NCBI GenBank assembly: GCA_011390155.1
Contig: JAABSW010000009.1
Span: 1 to 64,000, forward strand
From: Clostridiaceae bacterium
GTDB lineage: Bacteria; Bacillota; Clostridia; Peptostreptococcales; Tindalliaceae
DNA length: 64,000 nt
Direction: 5' to 3'
Below, one piece after another: positions 41,708 through 51,607 of the stretch. The translations under genes were made by a program, and so were the position numbers. The notes under the pieces were generated by a model. The model saw only the letters and a program-made list of their open reading frames with translations, had not been told where the DNA came from and did not search any database. How positions within the stretch are numbered: the first letter of the stretch is position 1; each line of letters begins with the position of its first letter.

Positions 41708-42244
41708 TCATTTTATTTCCTTAAGTTGCATGGACACTTCTTTGGTGCCATCAGCGGTCATTTGTCGACCGACTTCGACAAAACCGTTTGCTTTGTGGAA
41801 TGCCAAAGAAACCACGTTTGGCGGCTGTGAATAAATTTCAGCTGCTACTTTAGCAATACCCTTTTCACTGGCGTAATCAAACAGGTGTTGATAAAGGGCT
41901 TTGCCTAAGCCTTGTCCTTGCATTTTCTGTGAAATCACGATGCGGTCGATGTAAAGGAACACAGGATACCGTTGGGAAAACCAGCGGTAGTTCACAGAAT
42001 CGTAAGGCTGCCCTTCCCGCAGTGTAATAAAGAAACCTACCACGTTTCCATTTTGCACCACAACCTTAAAAAGATCTGACTGATTTGCAAGGTTCTGCAG
42101 CCCTTCAAGACTGAGGGGGGAGAGAAAATTCACCAGACTTTCATTGAGGGCTAGCACTTCTTGGTAGTGAGATGCATCTGCGTCAATAATACTGAAATCC
42201 ATTGGTCCCTTTTGTTTTTGGGTTTCATTCGTTGATTGATCCAT
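41708..42244 (-). CDS. GNAT family N-acetyltransferase
   Basis: A 178-residue acetyltransferase. The acetyl-CoA loop MQGQGLGKALYQHL is near residue 107, preceded by the strand FLYIDRIVIS and followed by AEIYSQPPNVVSLAFHKANGFVEVGRQ, the motif B helix and strand. Its N-terminus (MDQSTNETQKQKGP) is hydrophilic and perhaps flexible. Ribosome binding site GGGAGG. The acceptor is unknown; proteins of this subfamily are often annotated as amino acid or protein acetylases. Confidence 0.85.
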   Translation of the reverse strand: MDQSTNETQKQKGPMDFSIIDADASHYQEVLALNESLVNFLSPLSLEGLQNLANQSDLFKVVVQNGNVVGFFITLREGQPYDSVNYRWFSQRYPVFLYIDRIVISQKMQGQGLGKALYQHLFDYASEKGIAKVAAEIYSQPPNVVSLAFHKANGFVEVGRQMTADGTKEVSMQLKEIK

Positions 42245-42312
42245 CTTTTCCTCCCTTTGGTTTTGGTATTTTCTGTGGGAATCATCGCCTGTTCTTTATT
42301 TATTTGGGTGAT

Positions 42313-44070
42313 TTAGTTATTTCGCTTCAGTGAACCAATGATTTCATAGTTTTCTCCATAGGCAGCATCCGGTTGATCACCATCGGTCACGCCTTCTTCG
42401 TAAAGCACCAATTCTCCATTCAGATCCAGGATGCTGTTGTTTTCCAGGGAGAAAGAAGCCATAACCTGGCAAAAAAGCTCTACCTGGGCTGGCAACTTTT
42501 CAATTTTAGTCATTATACCATCAGACTCATTACTCATGTATACATTACCGGATACATCCTTTATATAATAGGCATTCATATTTTCATAAAAAAAGAATTC
42601 TTCACCCCCATACAGTTGAACATCTATTTTTAATATGTTGTTTTCAACAGTATAGGGCATTTTAAATAAATTCAGATCCATCAGGTTATTTAAAATGAAT
42701 CCTTCTTGGGTATTGACCATTACCTGGCCGGCATAAGGCAGGCTGTACCCAGGGTTAGAGGGCATAGTGAATTTGCCTTTATCGATGATGGCAAAAAAGG
42801 GAATGTCACCTGTACTGTACCAACTCCCTGAAAAATCAGTGTCTTGAGTGTCGGGGATATCCTGATTGTCAATATCGTTTGTGACTGAGTTGTTTTCAAC
42901 CATTTCATCCGGTCTGCCTTCCTCCAGGATGTTATTGGTATACCCTTCAAAGTGAATGGCGACAACGGCGCCATTGTCCAGGTTCATGATCAGCATGCCG
43001 TCATAGACCTTGGTGTTTGGATGAGACAATGCCCTCATAAAAAGCTGCTCACCATGTATGTATTGATTAAAGGTGCTCAATAAATAACCAGAGCTGATTT
43101 CTGAAAGATCATCCAGCAAATAGGTTCCTTCAACCTGGCTGTTTGCATTGGTTGTAAATAACACATGTCTGCTTGTTTCATCATTGGGAGAAAGAGTAAA
43201 CTGAGTGCTGTACATGTAATACCCTTCAACAATGGTATCCAGAAATTCCTGTTGTTTTGGGCCTAATTCCCCCTCCAGCACAGAATAGTCTCTGTAATAG
43301 AAATCATAGGTGCCATAGTATGCTTGCAACGTGTCATCATGTTCTTTGTAATCGTAATAAAGTGTCACCTGGTAAACACTCTTTTGGCCGGTTTCAAAAT
43401 CGGTGTAATGTAAGGTGCCTGTGCTGAAGACCTCCTCTGTGTTTTCAATGGTCCCCCAATATGAAACCTCCATTTTTTCTGTCACTGTCTCGGCCATCAT
43501 GTTTCCCTGTTCATACTCTCTGATGGTTAAATCCATGGTAATGTCTGGTGTGGAGATATTCAGCACATAACCTGATTCATCATTTTTTTGCACTTTAAAG
43601 ATATCAACAAAAGTATTTCCTTCAAGGTCATCAGAAATGTGCTCGACAATGTGTAATGAAGCAGCATAAGAACCCAAAACCTGGTCAATTGCATCTGGGT
43701 TCCCGGTTCCCTTTTCTTCGCCGGTATGTCTGTTGGTGTCTTCATTGTTGCTTATATCCAAATTCAGACCAGAGTCTGAATGATTATTTTCCCCGGGAGT
43801 GTTTATTTCGTCACCAGCACTTACATCCGACTGGTTGCCATTATCTGTCTTATCAGATGAATCTGAGAACATAATAAAAGCCCCGAAAATGATGGCAACG
43901 ACGCCCAACAATGATGCCACAGTGATGAGCCAGTTTTTCTTCAGTTTATTGTTTGATCCAGTGCTTGCTTTGTTTTTTGTGTTCACTTCAACCCCTAGGG
44001 GTTGCCCGCAATGAGTGCAAAACATGTCCTCTGGATTTAATTCATACCCACAATTCGAACAATACTTCAT
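42313..44070 (-). CDS. Zinc-ribbon membrane-anchored protein of unknown function
   Basis: A 585-residue protein. The N-terminus MKYCSNCGYELNPEDMFCTHCGQPLG is a double-CxxC zinc ribbon of the kind seen in cytosolic heads of envelope proteins; one membrane helix (about 50-72) follows, then an Asp/Asn/Ser/Gly-rich linker (about 75-120). The outside part is about 450 residues of mainly beta prediction with several repeated YYD/YYG stretches but no recognised domain. ATG 44070 is preferred to GTG 44082. The next gene (ankyrin) lies upstream on the same strand, 21 bases away, and may be co-transcribed. Confidence 0.7.
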   Translation of the reverse strand: MKYCSNCGYELNPEDMFCTHCGQPLGVEVNTKNKASTGSNNKLKKNWLITVASLLGVVAIIFGAFIMFSDSSDKTDNGNQSDVSAGDEINTPGENNHSDSGLNLDISNNEDTNRHTGEEKGTGNPDAIDQVLGSYAASLHIVEHISDDLEGNTFVDIFKVQKNDESGYVLNISTPDITMDLTIREYEQGNMMAETVTEKMEVSYWGTIENTEEVFSTGTLHYTDFETGQKSVYQVTLYYDYKEHDDTLQAYYGTYDFYYRDYSVLEGELGPKQQEFLDTIVEGYYMYSTQFTLSPNDETSRHVLFTTNANSQVEGTYLLDDLSEISSGYLLSTFNQYIHGEQLFMRALSHPNTKVYDGMLIMNLDNGAVVAIHFEGYTNNILEEGRPDEMVENNSVTNDIDNQDIPDTQDTDFSGSWYSTGDIPFFAIIDKGKFTMPSNPGYSLPYAGQVMVNTQEGFILNNLMDLNLFKMPYTVENNILKIDVQLYGGEEFFFYENMNAYYIKDVSGNVYMSNESDGIMTKIEKLPAQVELFCQVMASFSLENNSILDLNGELVLYEEGVTDGDQPDAAYGENYEIIGSLKRNN

Positions 44071-44091
44071 TTCACAATTCACTCCTTTAAA

Positions 44092-44871
44092 CTAGTCAAT
44101 CCCTTCCTGCATACCTTCCGCCGGTCTTCTGTATTGATATTGTCTGCCTGTATTAATATAAGTGATTCTGCGGTAAAGCTCTTCCAGGTCATGTAGCTGG
44201 TTTCTGCCAAGATCACCGGCTTTTTTCGGTGGCCACTGACTCAAGTCAAATGTCATGTATTGATCAGGGTCAGTCATGTTCAACACCGTTTCCCCATTGT
44301 TGTTCTTTACATAAATACCTGCACCGTGATCAAGCAATAGCCTGCCCACATAAGGTTCTTTATACACCAGGGCATACATAAGGGGGGTAAGCCTGTGTGG
44401 GCCACTTTTCAAATTAACATCAGCACCTGCTTTTATCAATGACACTGTACTTAGAGATGAACCATTTGCTGCTGCCAGTGCCAGCACTGAAATGCCTAAA
44501 TCATTTATTTTATTAACATCAGCTCCAAACTTTGAAAAAAGCCTTACAAATTTTTCCGAAGCCCCTGGCGAGTAATTTCTGCCTTCCTGAAGAATCACAT
44601 AGGTTAATGGGTCCACTTCATCAATGTTTTCTGTCTTAAAGGGATAACCCTTCTCCAGCAATTTTTCAACATGATAGTACCATCCTTTTTTTAATAACAC
44701 ATGCAACAGGCTGTTTCCCTGTTGATCGACAGTGTTTAAGGACCCACTCTCAATTAGTCGAAGGTAATATGCAGCTTCTTCATTGGTCTTTTTTGTCTGC
44801 CGGATAGATTGCCTTAGTTTAATAACTATGAATAAAAAAGTGATACCGGCAATCAATACAATATAAATCAT
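44092..44871 (-). CDS. Ankyrin-repeat protein with N-terminal membrane anchor
   Basis: A 259-residue protein beginning with a membrane helix (about 2-20, MIYIVLIAGITFLFIVI), then about five ankyrin repeats (NSLLHVLLKKGWYYHVEKLLEKG; VRLFSKFGADVNKINDLGISVLALAAANG; VSLIKAGADVNLKSGPHRLTPLMYAL; GRLLLDHGAGIYVKNNNGETVLNM). Start ATG 44871 follows AAGGAGAG. Ankyrin repeats bind proteins; the partner could be the zinc-ribbon protein encoded next on the same strand. Confidence 0.82.
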   Translation of the reverse strand: MIYIVLIAGITFLFIVIKLRQSIRQTKKTNEEAAYYLRLIESGSLNTVDQQGNSLLHVLLKKGWYYHVEKLLEKGYPFKTENIDEVDPLTYVILQEGRNYSPGASEKFVRLFSKFGADVNKINDLGISVLALAAANGSSLSTVSLIKAGADVNLKSGPHRLTPLMYALVYKEPYVGRLLLDHGAGIYVKNNNGETVLNMTDPDQYMTFDLSQWPPKKAGDLGRNQLHDLEELYRRITYINTGRQYQYRRPAEGMQEGID

Positions 44872-45122
44872 GATAACTCTCCTTCCAAAATGCAGTAACA
44901 TTCTGATAGCTCACTACTACCATTCTATCAGAAGCTGCCGTTACATTCACTGATAAATGAACGAAATTTAATGTTTCAAGGATTTTCAACTCAGCAATTA
45001 ATCGTTTAAAAGAGGCACTGTCACTGGAGTGGGAAGATATGATGCCAGCGTTTATTTACAGGATTATGTCACCCTGTGCCGGGTAATAATCTAAAAAGAC
45101 TACATCTTAGAAAGGAATACGT

Positions 45123-46043
45123 ATGGATACTGTACTGGAACTGAAAGGCGTGACAAAACGAATCCGGGGAAAGACCATTATCAAGGGCATTGATTTTTCT
45201 GTGAAAAAAGGACAGATTTATGGATTTTTAGGCCCAAATGGTGCGGGAAAAACCATGACGCTACGCATGATTGTGGGATTGATTAGACCCACGACTGGCC
45301 AAATCATCATCAACGGCCACAGCGTGATCCATTCTTTTGTGAAGGCCATGGCCCAGGTGGGGTGTATCATTGAAAACCCGGAGCTGTATGAATACATGTC
45401 CGGCTACAATAACCTGTTGCTTCTAAGCCGCATGGAACCAGGGATAGATGAAAAACGAATCCATGAAGTGGTGGCAATGGTGGGCATGGAACGGCGGGTT
45501 CACGACAAGGTGAGCACCTATTCACTGGGCATGAAGCAGCGGCTGGGCATTGCCCAGGCACTGATGAAACGTCCCCAGCTGCTGATATTGGATGAGCCCT
45601 CCAACGGCCTTGACCCTGCCGGTATCAGGGAATTTAGGCAGTTGGTGAAATCCCTGGCAGCAGAACATGGGATGACCATTCTAATTTCCAGCCACCTGTT
45701 GTCGGAAATTCAGATGATGTGTGATGAAGTGGCCATTATTCTTCATGGAAGCCTCATCAGAACAGCCAGGGTGGATGCCCTGGGCCGGGACCAGAAGGTG
45801 ATCTGGGAGGTGCACAAGACTGACCAGGTACCCCAGGTGCTGCAGCTGCTTCGGGAACAGTTTGGGTTGGAGACCCTTGACCATGGCGACGGCAGGGTGA
45901 GTGCTTTTGTGGAGGATGACTTATTGACCCACATCAATGCTGTTTTTGTCAAGGCAGGCATTGAACTCCTTTTTGTGTGCAAAGAGCCCAAAAACCTGGA
46001 AGACCTGTTCCTTGAACTGACGGGAGGTGAAACCATTGGGTAA
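45123..46043 (+). CDS. ABC transporter ATP-binding protein, BcrA/CcmA type
   Basis: A 306-residue ATPase of a drug- or peptide-type exporter. Walker A GPNGAGKTM is near residue 40, the signature is YSLGMKQRLGIAQAL near 135 and Walker B LLILDEPSNGLDPAG near 155. The C-terminal 90 residues are the typical DrrA-like extension. A weak Shine-Dalgarno (AAAGGAAT) lies upstream. It overlaps the permease gene, so ATPase and permease are made together; the SGNH hydrolase gene follows in the same run. Confidence 0.93.
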   Translation: MDTVLELKGVTKRIRGKTIIKGIDFSVKKGQIYGFLGPNGAGKTMTLRMIVGLIRPTTGQIIINGHSVIHSFVKAMAQVGCIIENPELYEYMSGYNNLLLLSRMEPGIDEKRIHEVVAMVGMERRVHDKVSTYSLGMKQRLGIAQALMKRPQLLILDEPSNGLDPAGIREFRQLVKSLAAEHGMTILISSHLLSEIQMMCDEVAIILHGSLIRTARVDALGRDQKVIWEVHKTDQVPQVLQLLREQFGLETLDHGDGRVSAFVEDDLLTHINAVFVKAGIELLFVCKEPKNLEDLFLELTGGETIG

Positions 46044-47040
46044 GCTCATTGAGAATGAAGTAATGAAAATATTATATAAGAAACGGCTCCAGGTGATTGC
46101 TGCCATTCTCTTGGTGCTCATAGGCCTCTTTGCCTATGGAGAACATTACACCATCAACCGCACCCAGGAACGGGTGGCCCAGCGAATGGGGGTTGAGAGT
46201 AGCGATAACTGGCAAAACCTGATTGAGCAGCAACTGTTGGACCTGGAACGGCGGATGAACAACCCCTACATTTCTGAGGAAGGTATCGCTTCTCTACAGG
46301 TACGGGCAGAGCAGCTGCAGTTTTATTTGGATAATGAGGTGAATCCCCTGAACTCCAGCATGGCCCGTTTTATGGGGCGGTTTATGGAACAGTCGGTGTT
46401 TCTTTTTTTACCGCTGCTCATCATTTTATTAGCGGGAGATATGGTTTCCGGGGAAGTGAACACAGGCACCATAAAACTGATCCTTACCCGGCCGGTGGCC
46501 AGGTGGAAGATTCTCTTCAGCAAGCTGATAGCCCTGGTGATATTGGAAATGCTGGTAATGCTGCTTATTGCCCTGATCTCTGGGGTGGTTTCCCTGGTGG
46601 TGTTCCGCTATGGAGGTTTTGGTGAACCTGTGATTGCAGGTTTCCAGGCAACCGGGAGCCAGCTGGACACATCCCTTGTCCGTACCATTCCCCAGTGGCA
46701 ATACCTGTTGATGGTCTACGCCATCGGGTACTTTGTGGCCTTTGTTATTGGCTGCCTGTCATTGATGGTTTCTGTGCTGGTGCGCAGTACTTCTGTTTCC
46801 ATCGGCATCATGATGTCTTCTTTGATCGGTGGAAGCTTTCTCAGTTTTTTCATGGAAGACTGGGTCATCACCCGATATCTCTACACCGTTAACCTGAACC
46901 TGACGGCCTATATTACCGGCAGTTTTCAAATTGTTGAAGGACTGACCATGCTTTTTTCCACCATGGTTTTATTGGGCTGGGCCCTGGGGTCACTGGTGAT
47001 TGCTTTTGCCGTGTTTACCCAGAAGGATGTCCTGGCGTAG
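46036..47040 (+). CDS. ABC-2 type transporter permease
   Basis: A 334-residue membrane subunit with about six helices. TTG 46036, with GGAGGTGA upstream, gives MGKLIENEVMKILYKKRLQ, the usual opening of this family; the track's GTG at 46027 lies inside the ribosome site. The first helix is near 20-38 (IAAILLVLIGLFAYG), followed by an about 85-residue extracytoplasmic loop with an ERRMNNPY stretch, then MVSGEVNTGTIKLILTRPV near 145, the usual ABC-2 coupling motif, and four further helices. The exported substrate is not known. Confidence 0.88.
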   Translation: MGKLIENEVMKILYKKRLQVIAAILLVLIGLFAYGEHYTINRTQERVAQRMGVESSDNWQNLIEQQLLDLERRMNNPYISEEGIASLQVRAEQLQFYLDNEVNPLNSSMARFMGRFMEQSVFLFLPLLIILLAGDMVSGEVNTGTIKLILTRPVARWKILFSKLIALVILEMLVMLLIALISGVVSLVVFRYGGFGEPVIAGFQATGSQLDTSLVRTIPQWQYLLMVYAIGYFVAFVIGCLSLMVSVLVRSTSVSIGIMMSSLIGGSFLSFFMEDWVITRYLYTVNLNLTAYITGSFQIVEGLTMLFSTMVLLGWALGSLVIAFAVFTQKDVLA

Positions 47041-47049
47041 GAGGTTATC

Positions 47050-47868
47050 ATGAATAGTCAATCCATCAAAAGAAAAGTGGTTTGGTATGGCCTATTGTTA
47101 CTCTTTTTTGCCGGTTTTCTCAGCTTTGTCATCGGCTTTTACAATGCGCTTTCCATTGGCATTACGATGACACAGTCTTCTGAGCCGGTGAGTCAAGAGC
47201 CTTCAGATCCTTCTGCTGAAAAACATGATGAGAAAACATTTCCTTCGGAAGGGGTTCAGATCATGGCACTGGGAGATTCCCTGGCCCGGGGCACGGGAGA
47301 CCCGGAGGGAGACGGCTTCGCTGAAAGGGTAGCCCGGGGACTGGAAGAAAGGGTAGAGGAACAGGTGACTCTGTTTAATTTTGCTGTGGAAGGCATGCGG
47401 TCTGAGGACCTGGTCACCCAGCTGGAAGATGAAGGGATGATGCAGGGAATTATGAATGCCCGGTATATTCTGGTTTCCATTGGAGGCAACGATTTACGTG
47501 AAGTGGCCCGTTTACCCCTGGTTCAACAGGAACAGGCCTTTGAGGAAAGGCTCACGGCCTATCTGGATAACTTGCAACTGGTGATTGAGGGGTTGCGCAG
47601 CGTCAATGAAGAAGCGCTGATCCTGTTCATCGGCCTGTACAACCTTGACTACAATAGCCCTTATGACCAGGAGACTGCCTACCTGCTGGAATGGAATTAT
47701 GAAACCCAGCAGCTACTTGAAACCGACACCAGGGCCCAATTGATTCCCACCTATGACCTGTTTCAATTTAAGATGGACCAATACCTGTCACTTGACGGGC
47801 TGCATCCCAACGCCCCAGGCTATGAAGCCATTGCACAGCGGATTTTGGAGAATTTGCCGGAGCAGTGA
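47050..47868 (+). CDS. Membrane-anchored SGNH/GDSL hydrolase
   Basis: A 272-residue esterase-like protein. A membrane helix (about 9-32) anchors it outside; a Ser/Pro/Glu linker (about 45-70) follows. The catalytic serine is in MALGDSLARGTGD near 77, the oxyanion glycine/asparagine in SIGGNDLRE near 150 and the Asp-His in SLDGLHPNAPGYEA near 250, so the SGNH set is complete. It starts 9 bases after the ABC permease stop with TAGGAGG. It may deacylate the exported compound or a wall component. Confidence 0.88.
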   Translation: MNSQSIKRKVVWYGLLLLFFAGFLSFVIGFYNALSIGITMTQSSEPVSQEPSDPSAEKHDEKTFPSEGVQIMALGDSLARGTGDPEGDGFAERVARGLEERVEEQVTLFNFAVEGMRSEDLVTQLEDEGMMQGIMNARYILVSIGGNDLREVARLPLVQQEQAFEERLTAYLDNLQLVIEGLRSVNEEALILFIGLYNLDYNSPYDQETAYLLEWNYETQQLLETDTRAQLIPTYDLFQFKMDQYLSLDGLHPNAPGYEAIAQRILENLPEQ

Positions 47869-47964
47869 AGTGGGAAAAGATTGAACAATCGATATATTGG
47901 ATATATACAAGAATAGAAGAAGTCCCTTGAAAATTTGTATATTCTCTTGGAAATGAGGCGTAAC

Positions 47965-48873
47965 ATGAACATTAATCAATCGTCTAACAGTAAGTCCCGG
48001 ATCACACCCAAAGGAAAGTTGGTGGCCATCGGGGGAAATGAAGACAAAATTAAGGACCTGCAGATTCTATACACGATTCTGTCACTGGTAAAAAAACAAA
48101 AGAAAAACATTGAAATCATAACCACTGCCAGCCGTTATTCCGATGAAGCCGGTGAGGCTTATTTAAAGGCTTTTGCCAACATCGATCACACTGTGGGGTC
48201 AATGCACATAACCACACGTGAACAGGCTGCTGACATCAACTTAGTGCGACGAATCACTGAGGCGGACATCATTTTTTTCACCGGGGGCTATCAACTGCGC
48301 ATCACCAGTATTCTAGGGGGGTCTCCCATTGAAAAAGAATTGCTTCGTCGTTATGAACAGGACGATTGTATTATTGCCGGAACCAGTGCCGGAGCCAGTG
48401 CCATGTCCAAAACCATGATTTACGGCGGCGAGGGTAAGGTGGCGCTGCGCAAAGGCACCATCAATGTGTCAACGGGTTTGGGATTCATCGACAACGCCAT
48501 CATCGACACGCATTTTGTGGAGCGGGGACGGTTTAGCCGCTTAATGCAGATTGTCAGTACCAATTCAAGTAATACAGGGATCGGTCTCGGCGAGGACGCG
48601 GCCATTGTCATTGAGGGTGGACGTATCCTTCGAGCCATTGGAAGCGGAGTCACGGCCATTCTGGATGGCCAGCTTCTAAGACATACAAATATTGCGGACA
48701 TTGATGCTGATGAAGCCATCGCCATTGAAAACCTGGTGATTCACACCATTGTGAATGGCTACGGTTATGATTTATGTGAGAAAAAATACTTGCGACCAGA
48801 AGATCTTGAAAAGTTAAAACTGGGTGAAAGTGAGGATAATACCCATGAAAATAATGGAACTAAGAGCGATTAG
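47965..48873 (+). CDS. cphB: Cyanophycinase
   Basis: A 302-residue serine peptidase of the S51 family that cuts cyanophycin (multi-L-arginyl-poly-L-aspartate) into beta-Asp-Arg dipeptides. ATG 47965 with TGAGGCG was chosen. KGKLVAIGGNEDK, DIIFFTGGYQLRI, and CIIAGTSAGASAMSKTMI near 138 with the nucleophile serine are diagnostic, as is TGLGFIDNAIIDTHFVERGR near 170. It overlaps cphA by 29 bases, so polymer breakdown and synthesis are co-expressed. Arginine storage as a nitrogen reserve follows. Confidence 0.95.
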   Translation: MNINQSSNSKSRITPKGKLVAIGGNEDKIKDLQILYTILSLVKKQKKNIEIITTASRYSDEAGEAYLKAFANIDHTVGSMHITTREQAADINLVRRITEADIIFFTGGYQLRITSILGGSPIEKELLRRYEQDDCIIAGTSAGASAMSKTMIYGGEGKVALRKGTINVSTGLGFIDNAIIDTHFVERGRFSRLMQIVSTNSSNTGIGLGEDAAIVIEGGRILRAIGSGVTAILDGQLLRHTNIADIDADEAIAIENLVIHTIVNGYGYDLCEKKYLRPEDLEKLKLGESEDNTHENNGTKSD

Positions 48874-51463
48874 GGGTCCCAATTATTATAGCAGACACCC
48901 GGTTATATTTATGCAATTGGACCTGGAAGAGCTTGAAAAAACACCGACGGACATGGTTCCTGGCTTTAGGGACAACTTGGCAATGATGATGCCCAGCCTT
49001 TATGAGCACAAATGCTCTCCCGGAAGGGTGGGAGGCTTTTATGAGCGACTGGTAAGGGGCACCTGGGCCGGACATGTGGTGGAACATGTGGCGCTGGAAT
49101 TGCAGTCACTTGCCGGTCATGAAGTGGCTTTTGGAAAAACCTTTACCACGGATGAAACCGGCATTTATAACCTGGTCTATCGTTACCTGGATTATCAGGC
49201 CGGCCTGCGGGCAGGTGAAATGGCCGTTCAAATTGTGGAAAAACTTTTTCAGGGAACCACCACAGATGTACAGCCCTTGGTCATTGAATTAAAAACAATT
49301 GCAGCCTCCAGCCTCCTGGGGCCTTCAACGCAGTCAATTGTCAACGAAGCCACCAAACGTGGCATTTCTCACTTTCGCCTCAACGATGAAAGTTATGTGC
49401 AATTAGGCCAGGGAGTGCACCAGAGGAGAATCCAGGCCACTATGATGGATAACACCTCCGCTTTGGGGGTTGAAATTGCTGATAATAAGGAAAGCACAAA
49501 AAAGCTTCTGTCTTCCATGGGCATTCCTGTTCCGGAAGGCCGCTCTGTCCGGGCGGCCCATGAAGCGTTGCAGGCAGCGGAAGCCATTGGGTACCCCCTG
49601 GTGGTCAAACCATTGGTGGGAAACCATGGACGGGGCATTACCGTGAATGTGGGAAATGCCGATGAACTGCTGATTGCCTATCAGATGGCAAGAGAAATCC
49701 ATGAAACCTGTTTGGTTGAAAAATACTTGGAGGGTTTCGACTTCCGGGTGCTTGTCATTGATGGTAAATTTGTGGCAGCTGCCCTGCGGGAACCACCCTA
49801 CGTCATTGGAAACGGAAAAGACACCATTCAGCAGCTCATCGACGAAGTGAACAAAGACCCGCAGCGGGGCATCGGTCACGAAAAAAACCTGACCCGCATT
49901 ACCCCTGACACCATGACGGAACGGTTGCTGGCAGGTAAACAACTTAGTCTGGACAGCGTTCTACCTAACGGAAAAAAAGTATATGTAAAATCCACAGCGA
50001 ACCTCAGTGTCGGAGGCACGGCACTGGATGTCACGGAAAATGTCCATCCCCTGAACCAAGTTATGGCCCAGCGCATTTCACAGATCATAGGGCTTAATGT
50101 CATTGGCATTGATATCATTGCCGATTCACTGGAAAAACCTCTTCGCAATGGTTCATCCGGTGTTGTGGAAGTCAATGCGGCACCAGGCTTTAGAATGCAC
50201 CTTAATCCTACAAAAGGAACGCCCCGCAATATTTCATCCAATATTGTGGACATGCTGTTTCCGCCCGGATCGGCTCATGCTGTTCCCATTGTAGCCGTCA
50301 CTGGTACCAACGGCAAAACCACCACCACCAGACTGATTTCTCATATTTTTGGGCTCAATGGAAGGACCGTGGGCATGACATCCACGGATGCGGTGATCAT
50401 TGATAAAATCCCTATCCTCACAGGGGATTACAGTGGTCCGGAAGGCACCCGAAAAGTCATGATGGATGCCACCATCGATATGGCCGTGCTTGAAGTGGCC
50501 AGAGGCGGCATTATTCGCCGTGGCCTTGGGTACGACGAAAGTGATGTGGGGGTGTTGCTCAATGTATCGTCTGACCATTTGGGAGAAGGGGGCATCGATA
50601 CCCTGGAGAAGCTGACGCGCTTAAAATCAACGGTGACGGAAGCGGTAAAACCATCTGGTTATGCGGTTTTCAATGCCGATGACCCACGTGTTCTTTCTTG
50701 CCTTGATAAGACAAAAGCACGTCCTGCCTTGTTTTCAAGAGATCCGGAACATCCGGCCCTGAAAGCAAATTATGATAAAGGAAACCTGAATGTGACTGTT
50801 CAGGAGGGAAACTTCATCATCCAGAAAAAAGGCTGGACGTCAATCGTTGCCAGTGTGGTTGAAATTCCCATCACCTTCGACGGAAACGCCGGGTTTAACA
50901 TTGAGAATGTGATGGCAGCCATCGCTGCCACAGCAGTCCTGGGATTGAATGAGGTTCAAATCAGAGCAGGATTGGTCAGTTTCAGTTCTTCCATTGGTCA
51001 GTCACCTGGAAGAATGAATGTCATTGAGATGGGTGATTTTAAAGTGGTGGTTGATTATGGTCATAATATTGGTGCCATTAACGCCACCGGCGACTTCATC
51101 AAAGGCTTAATGCCAGGCAAAAAAATACGCATGGCCTCCGGCAGCGGCAACCGAAGACGAGAAGATATTCTGGCGTTTGGAACAGCACTTTCAAAGTACT
51201 ACGATCACATCGTTCTTTGTGACTCAGACCCACGACAAAGAACCGTCGGTGAAACGGCCCAGATCGTGAAAGAGGGTTTGCTCAAGGGCGGTTTCAGACC
51301 GGAGATGATCACCCTTGTCGATGACGAAAAAGAAGCCACCAAAATTTCATTGGACATGGCAGAAAAAGGAGACCTGGTGGTATTACAGGCAGATGACATT
51401 GCCCAGGTGATTAAAGATGCTTTGGAGTATAAGGCAAAAATTACGAAAGCCGGGAAGGTATAA
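48845..51463 (+). CDS. cphA: Cyanophycin synthetase
   Basis: An 872-residue two-domain ligase that builds cyanophycin by alternately adding Asp and Arg. ATG 48845 (GTGAGGATAATACCC upstream) begins MKIMELRAIRGPNYYS, the CphA opening. The ATP-grasp part occupies about 160-480 (YPLVVKPLVGNHGRGIT, VVEVNAAPGFRMHLNP) and the Mur-ligase-like part about 485-870 (VTGTNGKTTTTRLI Walker loop, ARGGIIRRGLGYDESDVGVLLNVSSDHLG). The length is full for CphA. It ends in a terminator. No argininosuccinate or isoaspartyl-dipeptidase gene lies nearby. Confidence 0.97.
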   Translation: MKIMELRAIRGPNYYSRHPVIFMQLDLEELEKTPTDMVPGFRDNLAMMMPSLYEHKCSPGRVGGFYERLVRGTWAGHVVEHVALELQSLAGHEVAFGKTFTTDETGIYNLVYRYLDYQAGLRAGEMAVQIVEKLFQGTTTDVQPLVIELKTIAASSLLGPSTQSIVNEATKRGISHFRLNDESYVQLGQGVHQRRIQATMMDNTSALGVEIADNKESTKKLLSSMGIPVPEGRSVRAAHEALQAAEAIGYPLVVKPLVGNHGRGITVNVGNADELLIAYQMAREIHETCLVEKYLEGFDFRVLVIDGKFVAAALREPPYVIGNGKDTIQQLIDEVNKDPQRGIGHEKNLTRITPDTMTERLLAGKQLSLDSVLPNGKKVYVKSTANLSVGGTALDVTENVHPLNQVMAQRISQIIGLNVIGIDIIADSLEKPLRNGSSGVVEVNAAPGFRMHLNPTKGTPRNISSNIVDMLFPPGSAHAVPIVAVTGTNGKTTTTRLISHIFGLNGRTVGMTSTDAVIIDKIPILTGDYSGPEGTRKVMMDATIDMAVLEVARGGIIRRGLGYDESDVGVLLNVSSDHLGEGGIDTLEKLTRLKSTVTEAVKPSGYAVFNADDPRVLSCLDKTKARPALFSRDPEHPALKANYDKGNLNVTVQEGNFIIQKKGWTSIVASVVEIPITFDGNAGFNIENVMAAIAATAVLGLNEVQIRAGLVSFSSSIGQSPGRMNVIEMGDFKVVVDYGHNIGAINATGDFIKGLMPGKKIRMASGSGNRRREDILAFGTALSKYYDHIVLCDSDPRQRTVGETAQIVKEGLLKGGFRPEMITLVDDEKEATKISLDMAEKGDLVVLQADDIAQVIKDALEYKAKITKAGKV

Positions 51464-51481
51464 CACCATCATTTACCATAT

Positions 51482-51528
51482 AAAAACACTGGCAGTGGTA
51501 TGGGAGTACCGCTGCCAGTGTTTTTTTG
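51482..51528 (+). terminator. Rho-independent terminator after cphA
   Basis: AACACTGGCAG (51485-51495) pairs with CTGCCAGTGTT (51512-51522), then TTTTTG. Confidence 0.92.
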
Positions 51529-51548
51529 TTAATATACTAATGAAATAG

Positions 51549-51573
51549 AGTATTCCCTTACAAAAAGGGTACT
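51549..51573 (+). promoter_or_regulatory. Possible operator before the multicopper oxidase gene
   Basis: AGTATTCCCTT and AAGGGTACT form an interrupted inverted repeat about 35 bases before the start codon. It may bind a metal-responsive regulator, but no regulator gene is adjacent. Confidence 0.35.
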
Positions 51574-51607
51574 AAATAATAATGGTTCTCGTTAGGAGGT
51601 GCTCTTC

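Noticed and set aside
45050-45070. Inverted motif copy (TTTACAGGATTA)
   Set aside because: Two or more mismatches to ATAAACAGGAT in A/T-rich DNA; not counted.
47625-47640. Further copy of the dispersed motif (GATCCTGTTCATC)
   Set aside because: It lies in the SGNH hydrolase coding sequence and differs from the 11-mer; a chance match.
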